A stretch of DNA of 64,000 nucleotides from Eustoma russellianum (taxonomy: Eukaryota; Streptophyta; Magnoliopsida; Gentianales; Gentianaceae): assembly GCA_036186865.1 (NCBI GenBank), contig AP025067.1, positions 15,045,778 through 15,109,777 of the forward strand, read 5' to 3'. Position numbers and translations under genes: made by a program. Shown in pieces: positions 20,604 to 30,355 of the stretch (the stretch's first letter is position 1; every line of letters begins with the position of its first letter). A model generated the notes under the pieces. The model ran no database searches. It saw nothing but the letters and a program-made list of their open reading frames with translations, and was not told the origin of the DNA.

Positions 20604-21618
20604 AAAACAATAAAGCACATGACTGAGCCATACGTAATTGTGCAACACTCCTATGATACTTCATACATGTCTCTTCCGTGGGATTGGAATCATAAGCCCG
20701 TTCACAACGAGTAGAGACAGTCTCTGCCTCAATAATTGCATCGAATATATTTCCAAAAACATCTTTGTTCCAAATGCACAACTGCTGGTTAAGTTGTCTC
20801 AATTTACTGTAGAGTCTCCACATACCGCCCACCATCGGAAACGATTGCCATTGATGAACAACAAAATTATAAAAATCGGGATGTGTCGCCCAAACATCTA
20901 AATATCTGAAGGCTGCAGCAGACGAGGTAGTATCCGAACGATAGTCCAGATAAATGGGAGAATGATCGAAGGTGGCACGATTCAAATGTTGACACTGCGC
21001 TGTCGAAAATATTTTCAAAAAACTTGATGAACATAAATAGCGATCCAATCGCCTCCAAATGCGGCCTAGTCCTCGTCCATCACACCAAGTATACATAGAT
21101 CCCTGAGTGTTAACCGACTAAAGAGAGGTCTCTGAAATAAAATCATTAAAATCTTGCAAAGAACGAAGGGAGGGAGATGATCTGCCCTTGTGTTCATCCA
21201 GCGTCAGAAATGTATTAAAATCCCCAGCCAAGAGCCATGGAAGATCCAACGTCTCACAAAAAGCACTTAGATCCACCCATAATGGGCATCGAGCTACCTC
21301 CATGTGCAAGCCATAAATAAAGGTGCACCAAAAGGAATTAGCTGTGGGCAACCAACAAAAGAGAATAGAATGATTTTGTACGCCAGGACGCTCCCCATCC
21401 ATCTGAAGAAATGAATCTCTCAAAAATATCCAAATGATGTCATTATTAACAGACTCCGCTTGTGGAAACCCAAGTTTAAGACGATTTAAAAGCAAAGAGG
21501 ATTGCCTAACCTTAGGCTCAATAACGACAAGAATATGCAATTGATATCGACGTAACAACAGTCTTAGCCGATCCAGGGATGTATGAATTCCTCGAACATT
21601 CCATATTAACAACTTCAT
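20604..21618 (-). pseudogene. LINE-A ORF2 apurinic-type endonuclease and start of RT
   Basis: From ATG 21,618 the frame reads MKLLIWNVRGIHTSL, VVIEPKVRQ, AGDFNTFLTLDEHKGR, then an in-frame TAG (about 21,118), then MYTWCDGRGLGRIWRRLDR and FDHSPIYLDY. These are the ordered motifs of the APE-like endonuclease that nicks the target DNA for priming. The SDH catalytic triplet appears as FDH. The last part (SVAQLRMAQSC, ending with Trp-Lys) leads into RT and is cut by the gypsy insertion. One nonsense codon and the altered Ser would disable it. Confidence 0.88.
21615..21618 (-). promoter_or_regulatory. ATGA stop/start overlap of LINE-A ORF1 and ORF2
   Basis: On the minus strand CCCAATGA holds the ORF1 stop TGA overlapping the ORF2 ATG. 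The same CCCAATGA is at 30,664-30,671 in LINE-C. Confidence 0.75.
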
Positions 21619-22670
21619 TGGGATGATAGAATATCAAAAGAATTTGAGAGAGCTGCCCTTGAAAGAGTAAATGTCGGGGATGAGGGCTCATTTTGTCGGT
21701 GATGCCTTCACAAAAGCCTCGGTGGTGCCTGGAAATGAGCATTGTCCCCTGAAAACATGGGTGTGACTGGGGGATCATTAGTTTCGGAATCATTCTGTGG
21801 CTCTTCCTGTTCCACAAAAGAGGCATGGTCACGAAACTCGTCTGCAGGAGATGAAGATTGCACCACCGTATGAGATGGTAATTCAGGTTCCATTTCACCA
21901 TCTGAATGAGAAATAATATGCGAGCTTGATGGAAAAATCTGGAATAGAGTATCATCAATACTCTTGAGACGAGAAACATCCTGGATGGGAAAAATATTAT
22001 CCATTCGATTCATATCCGGAGAGAGTATTGACGTAGACGGAACTACAGCGCTGGAAAATATACGCAAACAGCTACAGTATTTTCATTCAGGTGTGCTTCC
22101 TCATCTTGCTGAAGCAATAGGATCCAGCTCTGTGGATGCAGCCTTTTTAGGTGTCCAACGCTGAGGTTTATCCTTGGCCACTAGTTTGAATACTGTAGGT
22201 CATTATATTGGATTTTTCATAGCAGTTTCACCTGTTTCCTCCTGTCCACATGTGGCTGATTTATGGCCAAGTCTGGACATGTAGTACAGTATATGGGTAG
22301 ATCTTCGTAGATCACAGCTTGTGAAATACATCGATGAGAACCCTGATATAGTCCGACTTTGCGTAGCGAAACATCTTAGATAGTCATGTTCCTGCGCAAA
22401 TGTTAATAGAATATGATTGGAGTCTAAAAGACCAGTGCGTACCGTGCCAGTGAAGCCAATGCGCTCAATTGCGGCACGAATTGCAGCAAGTGGGGGTCGC
22501 CCATACCAAAAGGTTCCGACCAGTGAGAATCGATATGGGGCGGCTAATGCCAAGATCTCTTCATCTGAGAATGAAATCATCAGACTGGCCTTATATTTTT
22601 GAATCTCTTTCGATGACAATGTCGGAGTGGGTGATGATTGAAATAACGAAACAAAAGATTGCTTCTTCAT
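21617..22670 (-). pseudogene. LINE-A ORF1 with internal deletion
   Basis: The N-terminal part (ATG 22,670) reads QKYKASLMISFSDEEILALA, PYRFSLVGTFWYGRPPLA and GLLDSNHILLTFAQEHDYLR. It then jumps after TISGF to a short zinc-knuckle end RLGHKSATCGQEE. Compared with LINE-C ORF1, roughly 130 residues of the middle, including the KWTPDYDP and LPGLP parts, are gone. A C-terminal piece (21,708-22,067, IQDVSRLKSIDDTLF) is in another frame. The C-terminus ends in NSFDILSSQ with a stop that overlaps the ORF2 ATG. The protein would have bound LINE RNA. Confidence 0.8.
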
Positions 22671-22885
22671 AGCCGCCTCTGTTGGTTGCGATGGAGAAAC
22701 AACATCTGGATTTATTATGGCGAACGCAATGGAATTCCAAAAAAATATAAAATTGCAGATGGAATGAATAAAAGATTGGAGAAATACAGAGAAAAGGAAT
22801 TGATAAAGAAAGGCTGGCGACAGCCGTCAGGCCCGCCGCCATTGATCGCATTCGCCTTCGGTAGAATTCGCCATAAACCCAGCTC

Positions 22886-22890
22886 TTTGT
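22886..22890. repeat. Target-site duplication TTTGT (left copy)
   Basis: TTTGT precedes the left LTR of Element-2 and recurs at 28,989-28,993 after the right LTR. Confidence 0.88.
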
Positions 22891-24406
22891 TGATGCAGTC
22901 CAAGGTGTGCAAAATGCAAGACAAAGTTTGTCTTAGTCTTAAGTTGCATTCCATGCATCACTTTTCGTGCATATAGGCGTCTTTCAATAAAATAAGCAAA
23001 TGTATGTCTTGTTTTCGTGTGATTCTTGCTTTCATGTGTTTACTATGTAGGAAAGATGATCCATGCAAAAATTAAGGCCAAACGGATGTCTAGAAGCCAG
23101 TTTTAAGGGGATGTTCCCCGAAAAGAGACAAAAGAATGTTACTGTTTTAGAGGCCAAAGAGAATGTTTTTGAAGATGAGACAAGAGAGGCATATTCTATG
23201 GAATATTTATGACAACTTTGGTCCAAGGAATGTTTGTCCTAAAAGAGAATGTTTCTATCAAGGAATGTTTGTCCTAAAAGAAAATGTTTGTCTCAAGGAA
23301 TGTTTGTCTTAATGTTCCCCAAAAGGGAACATTCAACAAACACGACATTTTAAAGCCAACTTGGACGAAATTGAAACACCATTTTTGAAGTCATGATCAT
23401 CTCCAACATCTCAAGATAGAATCGGCCAAGTTTGAACAAGATTTGAAATCAGTTTGAATTCAAATTCAAATTCAGATTTGAATTCAAATTCAAACACAAT
23501 TTGAATTTCAAATTGAAATCAACTTGGACTTTGAATTTCAAGATTCAAGACAACTCATCGTCATCCTAAGCACCTCAAATTCGTCCATAAAGAATAAACA
23601 TCTAGAAGATTGAATTTGAATTCAAAAGAAGGAAGTCATCTTATCGGCTAGAAATTTGAAGAGGCATGTCTCCATCGTCCAAACTCCAAATGAGGTCATT
23701 AAGGTGCCTAAAATCAAGTTCTCAAAAAGATCTACAACTTTCATGAAGACACAAAAGGTTAGTTCGGACTCTAAGGCCTTCATATTAGGCGTGCAAGGTT
23801 CTGATGTCAAATTGAGTTTCCTACTCCAACTTGGACTCTTCTTTCTAGAACTTCCCAAGACTTATCCCATCTTATAAAATGATCAGATTTGAAGACAAGA
23901 ATTGAAGCCAAGATAAAGCTCATTTGAAATTCATTTTTGCATTCAAAATTCAAACAGTTTCCGATCAATTTTTGTTAATTGTTTTGAGATGGAACCTAAT
24001 CCATCTCAAAGTTAACTAGGACGTCCATAGGCAGCTTAGAACATGTATAAATAAGTCTCAAACAAGTTTGTACAAGGGAGTTTATAATTTTGATGATTTC
24101 TTCAATAGAATTTTGGTTTTTGTTCTTTATGAACATGCCTTTGTTTTCCTTGATTTTGCATTCAAAATCAGGCCTAATAACCTTCAAAGATGAGCATATT
24201 TGAGGGTGTTTGCCAACGTTTAGGAGTGCTGTCCAGGAGGGTCTCGTAGGCTTGCCTAATCAACAACCATTCCAAGGGGGAGGAATGCTTGAATCAGCCG
24301 AATCCAACACAAAGGAAGCAAGGGGAAGGGATCTTCTTTGTGCCTAAACCATTGTTGAGGAGGACGTTGAGGTGAAGAGTAGATCATGCGCTTTCCGTTC
24401 GCATCA
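22891..24406 (+). repeat. Element-2 5' LTR
   Basis: Starts TGATGCAGTCCAAGG and ends TTCGCATCA. It contains a GAATTC/AAATTC-rich tract (about 23,447-23,545) and a TATAAATA box at 24,046-24,053. It also has several copies of the short phrase AATGTTTGTC (about 23,160-23,320). It aligns with 27,490-28,988 with scattered substitutions and small indels. Confidence 0.92.
24046..24053 (+). promoter_or_regulatory. TATA box, Element-2 5' LTR
   Basis: TATAAATA about 350 bases before the LTR end, conserved at 28,628-28,635 in the other LTR. Confidence 0.65.
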
Positions 24407-24409
24407 AAT

Positions 24410-24421
24410 TGGTATCAGAGC
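24410..24421 (+). promoter_or_regulatory. Element-2 primer-binding site
   Basis: TGGTATCAGAGC, three bases after the LTR end, complementary to initiator methionine tRNA. Confidence 0.93.
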
Positions 24422-25703
24422 GAGGTTACTATTTTCACCATATATCTTGCACTTTAATTATCCGTTTCAATTCTTTCCAAGCTTGCTTTCCTTGTGACTT
24501 TTTTTTCCTCATCCTCAAACCTATATTCTGTTCAAAATTAAAAAATATATATATATTTCTGCCCTCTTTTTGTGTCAAAAAACCGTACCCCTTGGTGCAA
24601 AAAAAACTGAATTTTTTTGTCTTTTCTATTCTTGTGAATATGATTTTTGTATCCCTCTTTTTCTATCAATACCCATTCGTTTTCATGTCAAAAATACAAA
24701 AAAAAGAGAAGTTATATTTTCTGTTATTTTGTGTATAAAAACCGTAACTCTCATTTTGTATCCAAAGCTTCAAGCTTTGGATAAAATCTGAAACTTATGG
24801 CCTGAATATCCATTGTTCTTATTCTGTCCTTGTTTATTCATCATTTGGAATGTATTTAAGACCTGAAGAACTGAACTTTCATGTGCAAACTTGAACACTT
24901 AAGATATTGCATCTAGGTTGAACATTCAGCCTTACAAATCTGCGTTACCTTTTTAAATAGCCACATAGTCATAATTGATCTTGTTGCTACAGAAGCTTTT
25001 GGTTGATTGTGATATTGTGTCTTAAATTTCATTCTGTGACTGAATTCATGCATTTATTTTGATGTTCAAGTGTTGATCATTGCACTACGCAAACCAGATT
25101 TACCAAAGAAAACCTTAATTGCCCTATTACACTCCACGGCCTAAAACACCATCAATCCAGCCATAAAAATCATCAAACCTGACCATAAACATCCTCATTT
25201 GATCCCTCAACAAAAGCCTTAAACCAATTTTTCCAAACAAAGTCAAAATTAAATGTTCCCAACTCGTTCAAAAAAAACCCTAACCTTAATTCTATCCAAC
25301 CTCAATTTCCCTCACTTTCAAGGTTATTTTACTGCAATTAAAGGTACCACACTGCAATTCAAGGTCATTGCATTATTGCCCAAAAACAAAACTTTTTACG
25401 GCAAAAGTGTAAAACTATTGTTTTACCCCTGGTCAAAAAAATCTGGAATTTGCTCACGTTGAAAACAGCAAAAAAAAGAAAAAAGAGCATATAAAAACAA
25501 AAGAAAAAGTGAGAAAAGAAGTGGGAAAACGTGTGACAAAGTTTGTTATCATTTGTGTAATTTTGACTATTTTGTGTACCTTGCAAAAAACTTGACACCC
25601 TATACTAAACCTCATATACTGATTACACACTTGAATGTTTGATTATTGCATATTTTGAGCCATATTGCGATTTTAAGTGCAAAGGATCAAAGTTGACTAA
25701 AGA

Positions 25704-25716
25704 TTGCCCACGGCAA
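25704..25716 (+). promoter_or_regulatory. Conserved leader stem-loop (Element-2 copy)
   Basis: TTGCC-CAC-GGCAA, a perfect 5-bp stem, then CCCC and, 15-20 bases on, TTCTTTGGTTCAG. The same block is in Gypsy-1 and Gypsy-4. Confidence 0.6.
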
Positions 25717-26365
25717 CCCCTAGCTCTTCTTTGGTTCAGTCTCTAACATCATTTTGGTTTCATCACTTCTTTGAATTCTAGTTGAGTCGTTCAAGTTAGT
25801 GTCAGTCTCAATTGAATCTGTTTTGGTGTGACTTGGTACAATTTTGGTGCAAATTGTGTGCAAAGCAAGACTGTTTTGATGTTCTCGGTTTTTGCCACTT
25901 CTGGAACTGTTTGGACTTGTTTTTCATACTCTTTTAAGGTGCTTTAAGTGCTGGACAGACCTGGTTTGGTTCAGGAAAGAGTTGAGGAGTATTTGTACTT
26001 GTTTGGTACAAATTCTGCACACATTGTGATTTGTTTGTGTGCTCAGTTTCCCCCATATTTTGGTACTGTTTGGACAAGGTTTTGACATCATTTGGAAGCG
26101 ATATAAGTAGTATACTGACTTGCTTTGGTACAGCAAGCTGATCAAAACAGTTTGGGAAAGTTTGAAGCAAAAATGTACAAAAAAGATTGTGTTGAAGAAA
26201 GATTGGCATACATCTCTCATTTATAGCTCTCTTTGGTTGTTCTTAGTCCCAGATTAGTCAAGGAACAAAGTTGAGTAAGTGAGGAAAAGAGAGGAAGTGA
26301 GATCACCAACACTTTCAAACTCGAATTGATTTTGTTTACTAACCATTTCTTGCACAAATTGTTTT

Positions 26366-26381
26366 GTTTTGCAGGTTCACA
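26366..26381 (+). promoter_or_regulatory. Candidate 3' splice site before the Element-2 ORF
   Basis: A T-rich run ending TTTTGCAG is followed by GTTCACAATG. The position matches the acceptor-like sites in Gypsy-1 and Gypsy-4. Confidence 0.5.
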
Positions 26382-27425
26382 ATGTGGAGTAACATTAGTC
26401 CAATCATACAAAGGATGCAAAAACATTCTGACAAAACGTACCACCTCGTGAAATAATGTGAATCAATTTTACTTGCATTACAAGCTAAAGAAACTGAAAA
26501 TTTGCATGAATCTAACCCTACTTCTAATGTAATGAATGTCAATAACAATAATGAAGTAGTTGAGCTTGATTTGCATGTAACCAAATCTGATTTACATGAA
26601 TTAGATATTACTACTTCTACATTTTGTGATGAGTTAGAATGCATTGCTAATGTTAAGCATGAAGTAGATACCATACAAACTGATTTATCTCATGAATTGC
26701 CATGTTTCACTGACTCATTGTATATTGATCTATATGCCATACATGATAATTTGAGTGATGACATACGTGAGCTTTCAAGTGAGTTTGATAGTAAACTTAA
26801 GCATGATAACTTAGAAAAGAATGAATGGTATGTTTTCAGCAATTCCTTATTTGAATGTGACGAACATGATTCCACGTTATTTGAAACACCTGAATTACAT
26901 TCAAAAAGCATTTTATATGACAATCCTATGTTCATTCATGAGTATGAAACTGATTTGTATGAAAAAGAGGAGTTTATCCCACTTGGTACCCGATCCGATT
27001 TAAAGGAATCAAAGCTTCAAAATATATTTCTCACAACTCCAAACACGCTATTTTTGTCACCACATCATGATACATTATATGACATTCATGTGCTGACCTT
27101 GTGTGAGGATCAAATACACGATAACTATGAGCTTTTATTGGTTATACATCCTAAACACACTAGAAAGAAATATTTGTTGAACACCTCTTGTCATGCGCTC
27201 CCTATAGGATTTGATGATGCGTACTATGAACTAAATTTTGAAAATCAGATCCTAATGCATCCAAAACATGTGAGGAAGAGGACTTACTTATTGTGGATGC
27301 ATGATCAAATGAGCTTTTGTGAGTTGCTAAGTGCATGTTTTGTCATTGTATTACTCATTCACCCTAAACATCTTAGGATGAAAGTGTGCATACATGTGTG
27401 TCTTGTATCTTTGCAGCATTGTTGA
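26382..27425 (+). CDS. Element-2 ORF, unknown acidic protein with three HPKH repeats
   Basis: I do not recognise this protein. ATG 26,382 starts MWSNISPIIQRMQKH and meets a TAA at 26,454-26,456; the same frame then stays open for more than 300 codons (first later ATG 26,502) to 27,425. The N-terminal two thirds are acidic, rich in Asp, Glu, His and Leu. The C-terminal third carries three units with the core HPKH(T/V/L)R at about 27,147, 27,258 and 27,360, each followed by basic and then hydrophobic residues. No zinc knuckle, DSG, RT or integrase motif is present. It may be a decayed, replaced gag or a captured sequence. The long open frame in an AT-rich element suggests it was coding until recently. 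Confidence 0.6.
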
Positions 27426-27489
27426 GGATCTTTTCCCTCATGGCATACATGCTAAGATTCGAGAAGAATCTTTTCTAGGAAGGAGGGAA
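27426..27489 (+). promoter_or_regulatory. Element-2 pre-LTR region and polypurine tract
   Basis: GATTCGAGAAGAATC then CTAGGAAGGAGGGAA abuts the 3' LTR. It resembles Gypsy-1, where GATTCGAGGACGAATCC precedes its PPT and encodes DSRTNPF. The match suggests Element-2 kept the last bases of a gypsy pol gene. Confidence 0.75.
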
Positions 27490-28988
27490 TGGTGCGGTCC
27501 AAGGTGTGCAAAATGCAAGACAAAGTTTGTCTTAGTCTTAAGTTGCATTCCATGCATCACTTTTCGTGCATATAGGCGTCTTTCAATAAAATAAGCAAAT
27601 GTATGTCTTGTTTACGTGTGATTCTTGCTTTCATGTGTTTACTATGTAGGAAAGATGATCCATGCAAAAATTCAGGCCAAATGGATGTCTAGAAGCCGGT
27701 TTTAAGGGGATGTTCCCCGAAAAGAGACAAAAGAATGTTACTGTTTTAGAGGCCAAAGAGAATGTTTTTGAAGATGAGACAAGAGAGGCATACTCTATGG
27801 AATATTTAAGACAACTTTGGTCCAAGGAATGTTTGTCCTAAAAGAGAATGTTTGTATCAAGGAATGTTTGTCCTAAAAGAAAATGTTTGTCTCAAGGAAT
27901 GTTTGCCCTTAGAAGGAATGTTTGTCTTAATGTTCCCCCAAAGGGAACATTCAACAAACACGACATTTTGAAGCCAACTTGGACGAAAATGAAACACCAT
28001 TTTTGAAGTCATGATCATCTCCAACATCTCAAGATAGAACCGGCCAAGTTTGAACAAGATTTGAACTCAATTTGAATTCAAATTCAAATTCAAATTTGAA
28101 TTCAAATTCAAACACAATTTGAATTTCAAATTGAAACCAACTTGGACTTTGAATTTCAAGATTCAAGACAACTCATCATCATCCTAAGCACCTCAAATTC
28201 GTCCATAAAGACTAAACATCTAGAAGATTGAATTTGAATTCAAAAGAAGGAAGTCATCTTATCGGCTAGAACTTTGAAGAGGCATACAACTTTCTTGAAG
28301 TTACAAAAGGGTAGTTTGGACTCTAAGGCATTCATATTGGGCGTGCAAAGTTCTGCTGTCAAATTGAGTTTCCTACTCCAACTTGGACTCTTCTTTCTAG
28401 AACTTTCCAAGACTTATCCCATCTTATTCCAGCCTTCAAAAAACATGCACAAGGGATCAAATGATCAGATTTGAAGACAAGAATTGAAGCCAAGATAAAG
28501 CTCATTTGAAATTCAGTTTTGCATTCAAATTTCAAACAGTTTCCGATCAATTTTTGTTAGTTGTTTTGAGATGGAACCTAATCCATCTCAAAGTTAACTA
28601 GGACGTCCATAGGCAGCTTAGAACATGTATAAATAAGTCTCAAACAAGTTTGTACAAGGGAGTTTACAATTTTGATGATTTCTTCAATAGAATTTCGGTT
28701 TTTGTTCTTTATGAACATGCCTTTGTTTTCATTGATTTTGCATTCAAAATCAGGCCTAATAACCTTCAAAGATGAGCATATTTGAGGGTGTTTGCCAACG
28801 TTTAGGAGTGCTGTCCAGGAGGGTCTCGTAGGCTTGCCTGATCAACAACCATTCCAAGGCGAAGGAATGCTTGAATCAGCCGAATCCAACACAAAGGAAG
28901 CAAGGGGTAGGGATCTTCTTTGTGCCTAAACCATTGTTGAGGAGGACGTTGAGGTGAGGAGTGGATCACACGCTTTCTGTTCGCATCA
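27490..28988 (+). repeat. Element-2 3' LTR
   Basis: 1,499 bp beginning TGGTGCGGTCCAAGG and ending TTCGCATCA. It carries the same AT tract (28,055-28,150) and TATA box (28,628) as the left LTR. Indels relative to it include an extra AAGGAATGTTTGCCC-like phrase near 27,895 and a shorter stretch near 28,280. Confidence 0.92.
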
Positions 28989-28993
28989 TTTGT
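28989..28993. repeat. Target-site duplication TTTGT (right copy)
   Basis: Matches 22,886-22,890. The right flank then runs into TA repeats. Confidence 0.88.
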
Positions 28994-28994
28994 G

Positions 28995-29055
<61 letters not shown>
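28994..29055. repeat. TA-rich microsatellite
   Basis: (TA)n with one AAATA interruption near its start, between Element-2 and a LINE stub. Confidence 0.93.
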
Positions 29056-29057
<2 letters not shown>

Positions 29058-29132
29058 CCACGGTATTCCTCCGCCATAAGTGAGGGTTTTATAACTAATA
29101 AGATACTGGACGGTACCGCCCGTCTTTATCCA
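29056..29132 (+). mobile_element. LINE 3'-end stub
   Basis: About 77 bp with GGTATTCCTCCGCCATAAG, which matches the last bases of LINE-A and LINE-C, then GGACGGTACCGCCCGTC and a TA tail. It looks like a strongly 5'-truncated LINE insertion on the plus strand. Confidence 0.65.
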
Positions 29133-29149
29133 ATATATATATATATATG

Positions 29150-29226
<77 letters not shown>
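29133..29226. repeat. TA/TGTA microsatellite
   Basis: TA repeats with occasional TG interruptions, directly upstream of the LINE-C 5' end. Long Tyr/Ile reading frames here are repeat artefacts. Confidence 0.93.
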
Positions 29227-29338
29227 GATTTTTCGGCCATGCCCTCGGAGCGATCTTCGTGGCTGGCGGCGTAGCCGCCACCGCCGCTCATTGCCTGCCT
29301 TCCATCTCCATTTTCTGCAACCCAGTCATCTCACCACC

Positions 29339-30355
29339 ATGAATGATTCCTCTGCCACTGTTGCGGCATCACCCAAGCGTTCGTTTGCGTCACTCTTTGC
29401 ACCCGCAGCCCAAATTCAGCCGAAACCTGTTCAGAGATATAAAGGCAGCCCCATGATCATATTTTCAGAGGAAGAAATCAATTCTTTAGCAGCTCCATTT
29501 CGATATACCTTGGTAGGCACATTCTGGTATGGTCGTCCGCCATTAGCTACCATATGTTCAGCCATTGATCGGATTAGTTTCGTTGGGGCGGTAAAGGTGG
29601 GACTTTTAGATCCCACACATATCGTTCTTCATTTTGATCAAGAGCTAGATTACATAAGATGCTTTTCTAGAAGAGGATGGATTATTTCAGGCAAGCAGAT
29701 GCGAATTACAAAATGGACTCCAGATTATGATCCTACAAAAGAGGTGCCGGTTGTTCCGATCTGGGTCACGTTGCCGGGCCTACCTCTTCACATGCATTGC
29801 AAAGATTCGCTCTTTCAAATTGCTGCGATGCTAGGCACGCCCCTTAAATTGGATTCAGTAACAGCCACTATGAATCGTCCGTCGATGGCACGAGTATGTG
29901 TTGAATTAGACGTTTCCAAAGAATTGCCACAAAGGATATTCATTCAAACGCCATCTCGAGTAATCATGCAGAATGTTGAGTACGAAGATCTGCCGAAATA
30001 CTGCTCCTCTTGCTATAAACTCGGACACGTACTCGCTGACTGTGGCACCGAAAACCCTGCGCAGCCGCGTCTGCCTGAGGGCGAATCAACAGAAGTCCCA
30101 TGCTCAAAAAAATCAATAAACACACAGAAACAACGATGGACCCCCAAAAAGGTGGGACCTTCCACTGCAGATCCGCTCATCGAACAAGATGCCCACCATG
30201 CAGCTGATTTGCAGCCGGCTCAGCACATGTCTGAATTGCCCTCATCCCCTGATATGACTGCCGTCAATACTGTATCAAATATTCAGGATATTTCACGCTT
30301 GAAAGGTGTTGATGATTCAATTATAGGAGAATTTCACGCGGCCGCCAATGCTTGA
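29339..30355 (+). CDS. LINE-C ORF1, DUF4283-like RNA-binding protein with zinc knuckle
   Basis: The start is ATG 29,339, after CACC; the frame upstream is only TA-repeat Tyr/Ile. The 338 residues include VQRYKGSPMIIFSEEEINSL, FWYGRPPLATI, MRITKWTPDYDPTKEVP, PIWVTLPGLPLHMHCKD and ARVCVELDVSKELP, the DUF4283-type domain of plant LINE ORF1. A CCHC knuckle CSSCYKLGHVLADC follows at about residues 221-234. It should bind LINE RNA in the ribonucleoprotein. It stops at 30,355 while the equivalent C-terminus continues in another frame to 30,671, so a frameshift near 30,340-30,360 is likely. Confidence 0.85.
   Translation: MNDSSATVAASPKRSFASLFAPAAQIQPKPVQRYKGSPMIIFSEEEINSLAAPFRYTLVGTFWYGRPPLATICSAIDRISFVGAVKVGLLDPTHIVLHFDQELDYIRCFSRRGWIISGKQMRITKWTPDYDPTKEVPVVPIWVTLPGLPLHMHCKDSLFQIAAMLGTPLKLDSVTATMNRPSMARVCVELDVSKELPQRIFIQTPSRVIMQNVEYEDLPKYCSSCYKLGHVLADCGTENPAQPRLPEGESTEVPCSKKSINTQKQRWTPKKVGPSTADPLIEQDAHHAADLQPAQHMSELPSSPDMTAVNTVSNIQDISRLKGVDDSIIGEFHAAANA

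Larger units (their letters stand above)
20599..22885 (-). mobile_element. LINE-A, 5' part
   Basis: On the minus strand it includes a GC-rich 5' leader (22,800-22,880), ORF1, the ATGA ORF1/ORF2 junction (21,618-21,615) and the endonuclease half of ORF2, ending where Gypsy-1 inserted. It continues at 972-4,580. The upper boundary is ambiguous because Element-2 sits right next to it. Confidence 0.88.
24422..26381 (+). other. Element-2 long untranslated leader
   Basis: About 2 kb with no supported gene; the short ORFs seen are low-complexity (T-rich 24,480-24,740; A-rich 25,460-25,520). It contains a stretch (25,250-25,390) resembling Gypsy-1 19,847-19,977 in the opposite element orientation, and a conserved stem-loop block (25,690-25,745). 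Repeated TTTGGTAC/GTTTGGAC phrases (25,830-26,140) follow. It ends at a splice-acceptor-like TTTTGCAG before the first ATG. Confidence 0.7.
22891..28988 (+). mobile_element. Element-2: complete non-autonomous gypsy-family LTR element
   Basis: 6.1 kb with LTRs of 1,516 and 1,499 bp, TG...CA ends, a PBS, a PPT and TTTGT duplications. The 3.1-kb interior holds one long frame of unknown function (26,382-27,425) and no gag, protease, RT, RNase H or integrase motif. Its leader stem-loop, its pre-ATG splice-like site and the GATTCGAG-type sequence before its PPT match Gypsy-1 and Gypsy-4, so it probably uses the enzymes of that family. It is LARD-like (large LTR, no pol). Confidence 0.9.

Noticed and set aside
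28802..29291. Long Tyr/Ile open frames on both strands
   Set aside because: They are translations of TA and TGTA microsatellites and carry no protein signal.
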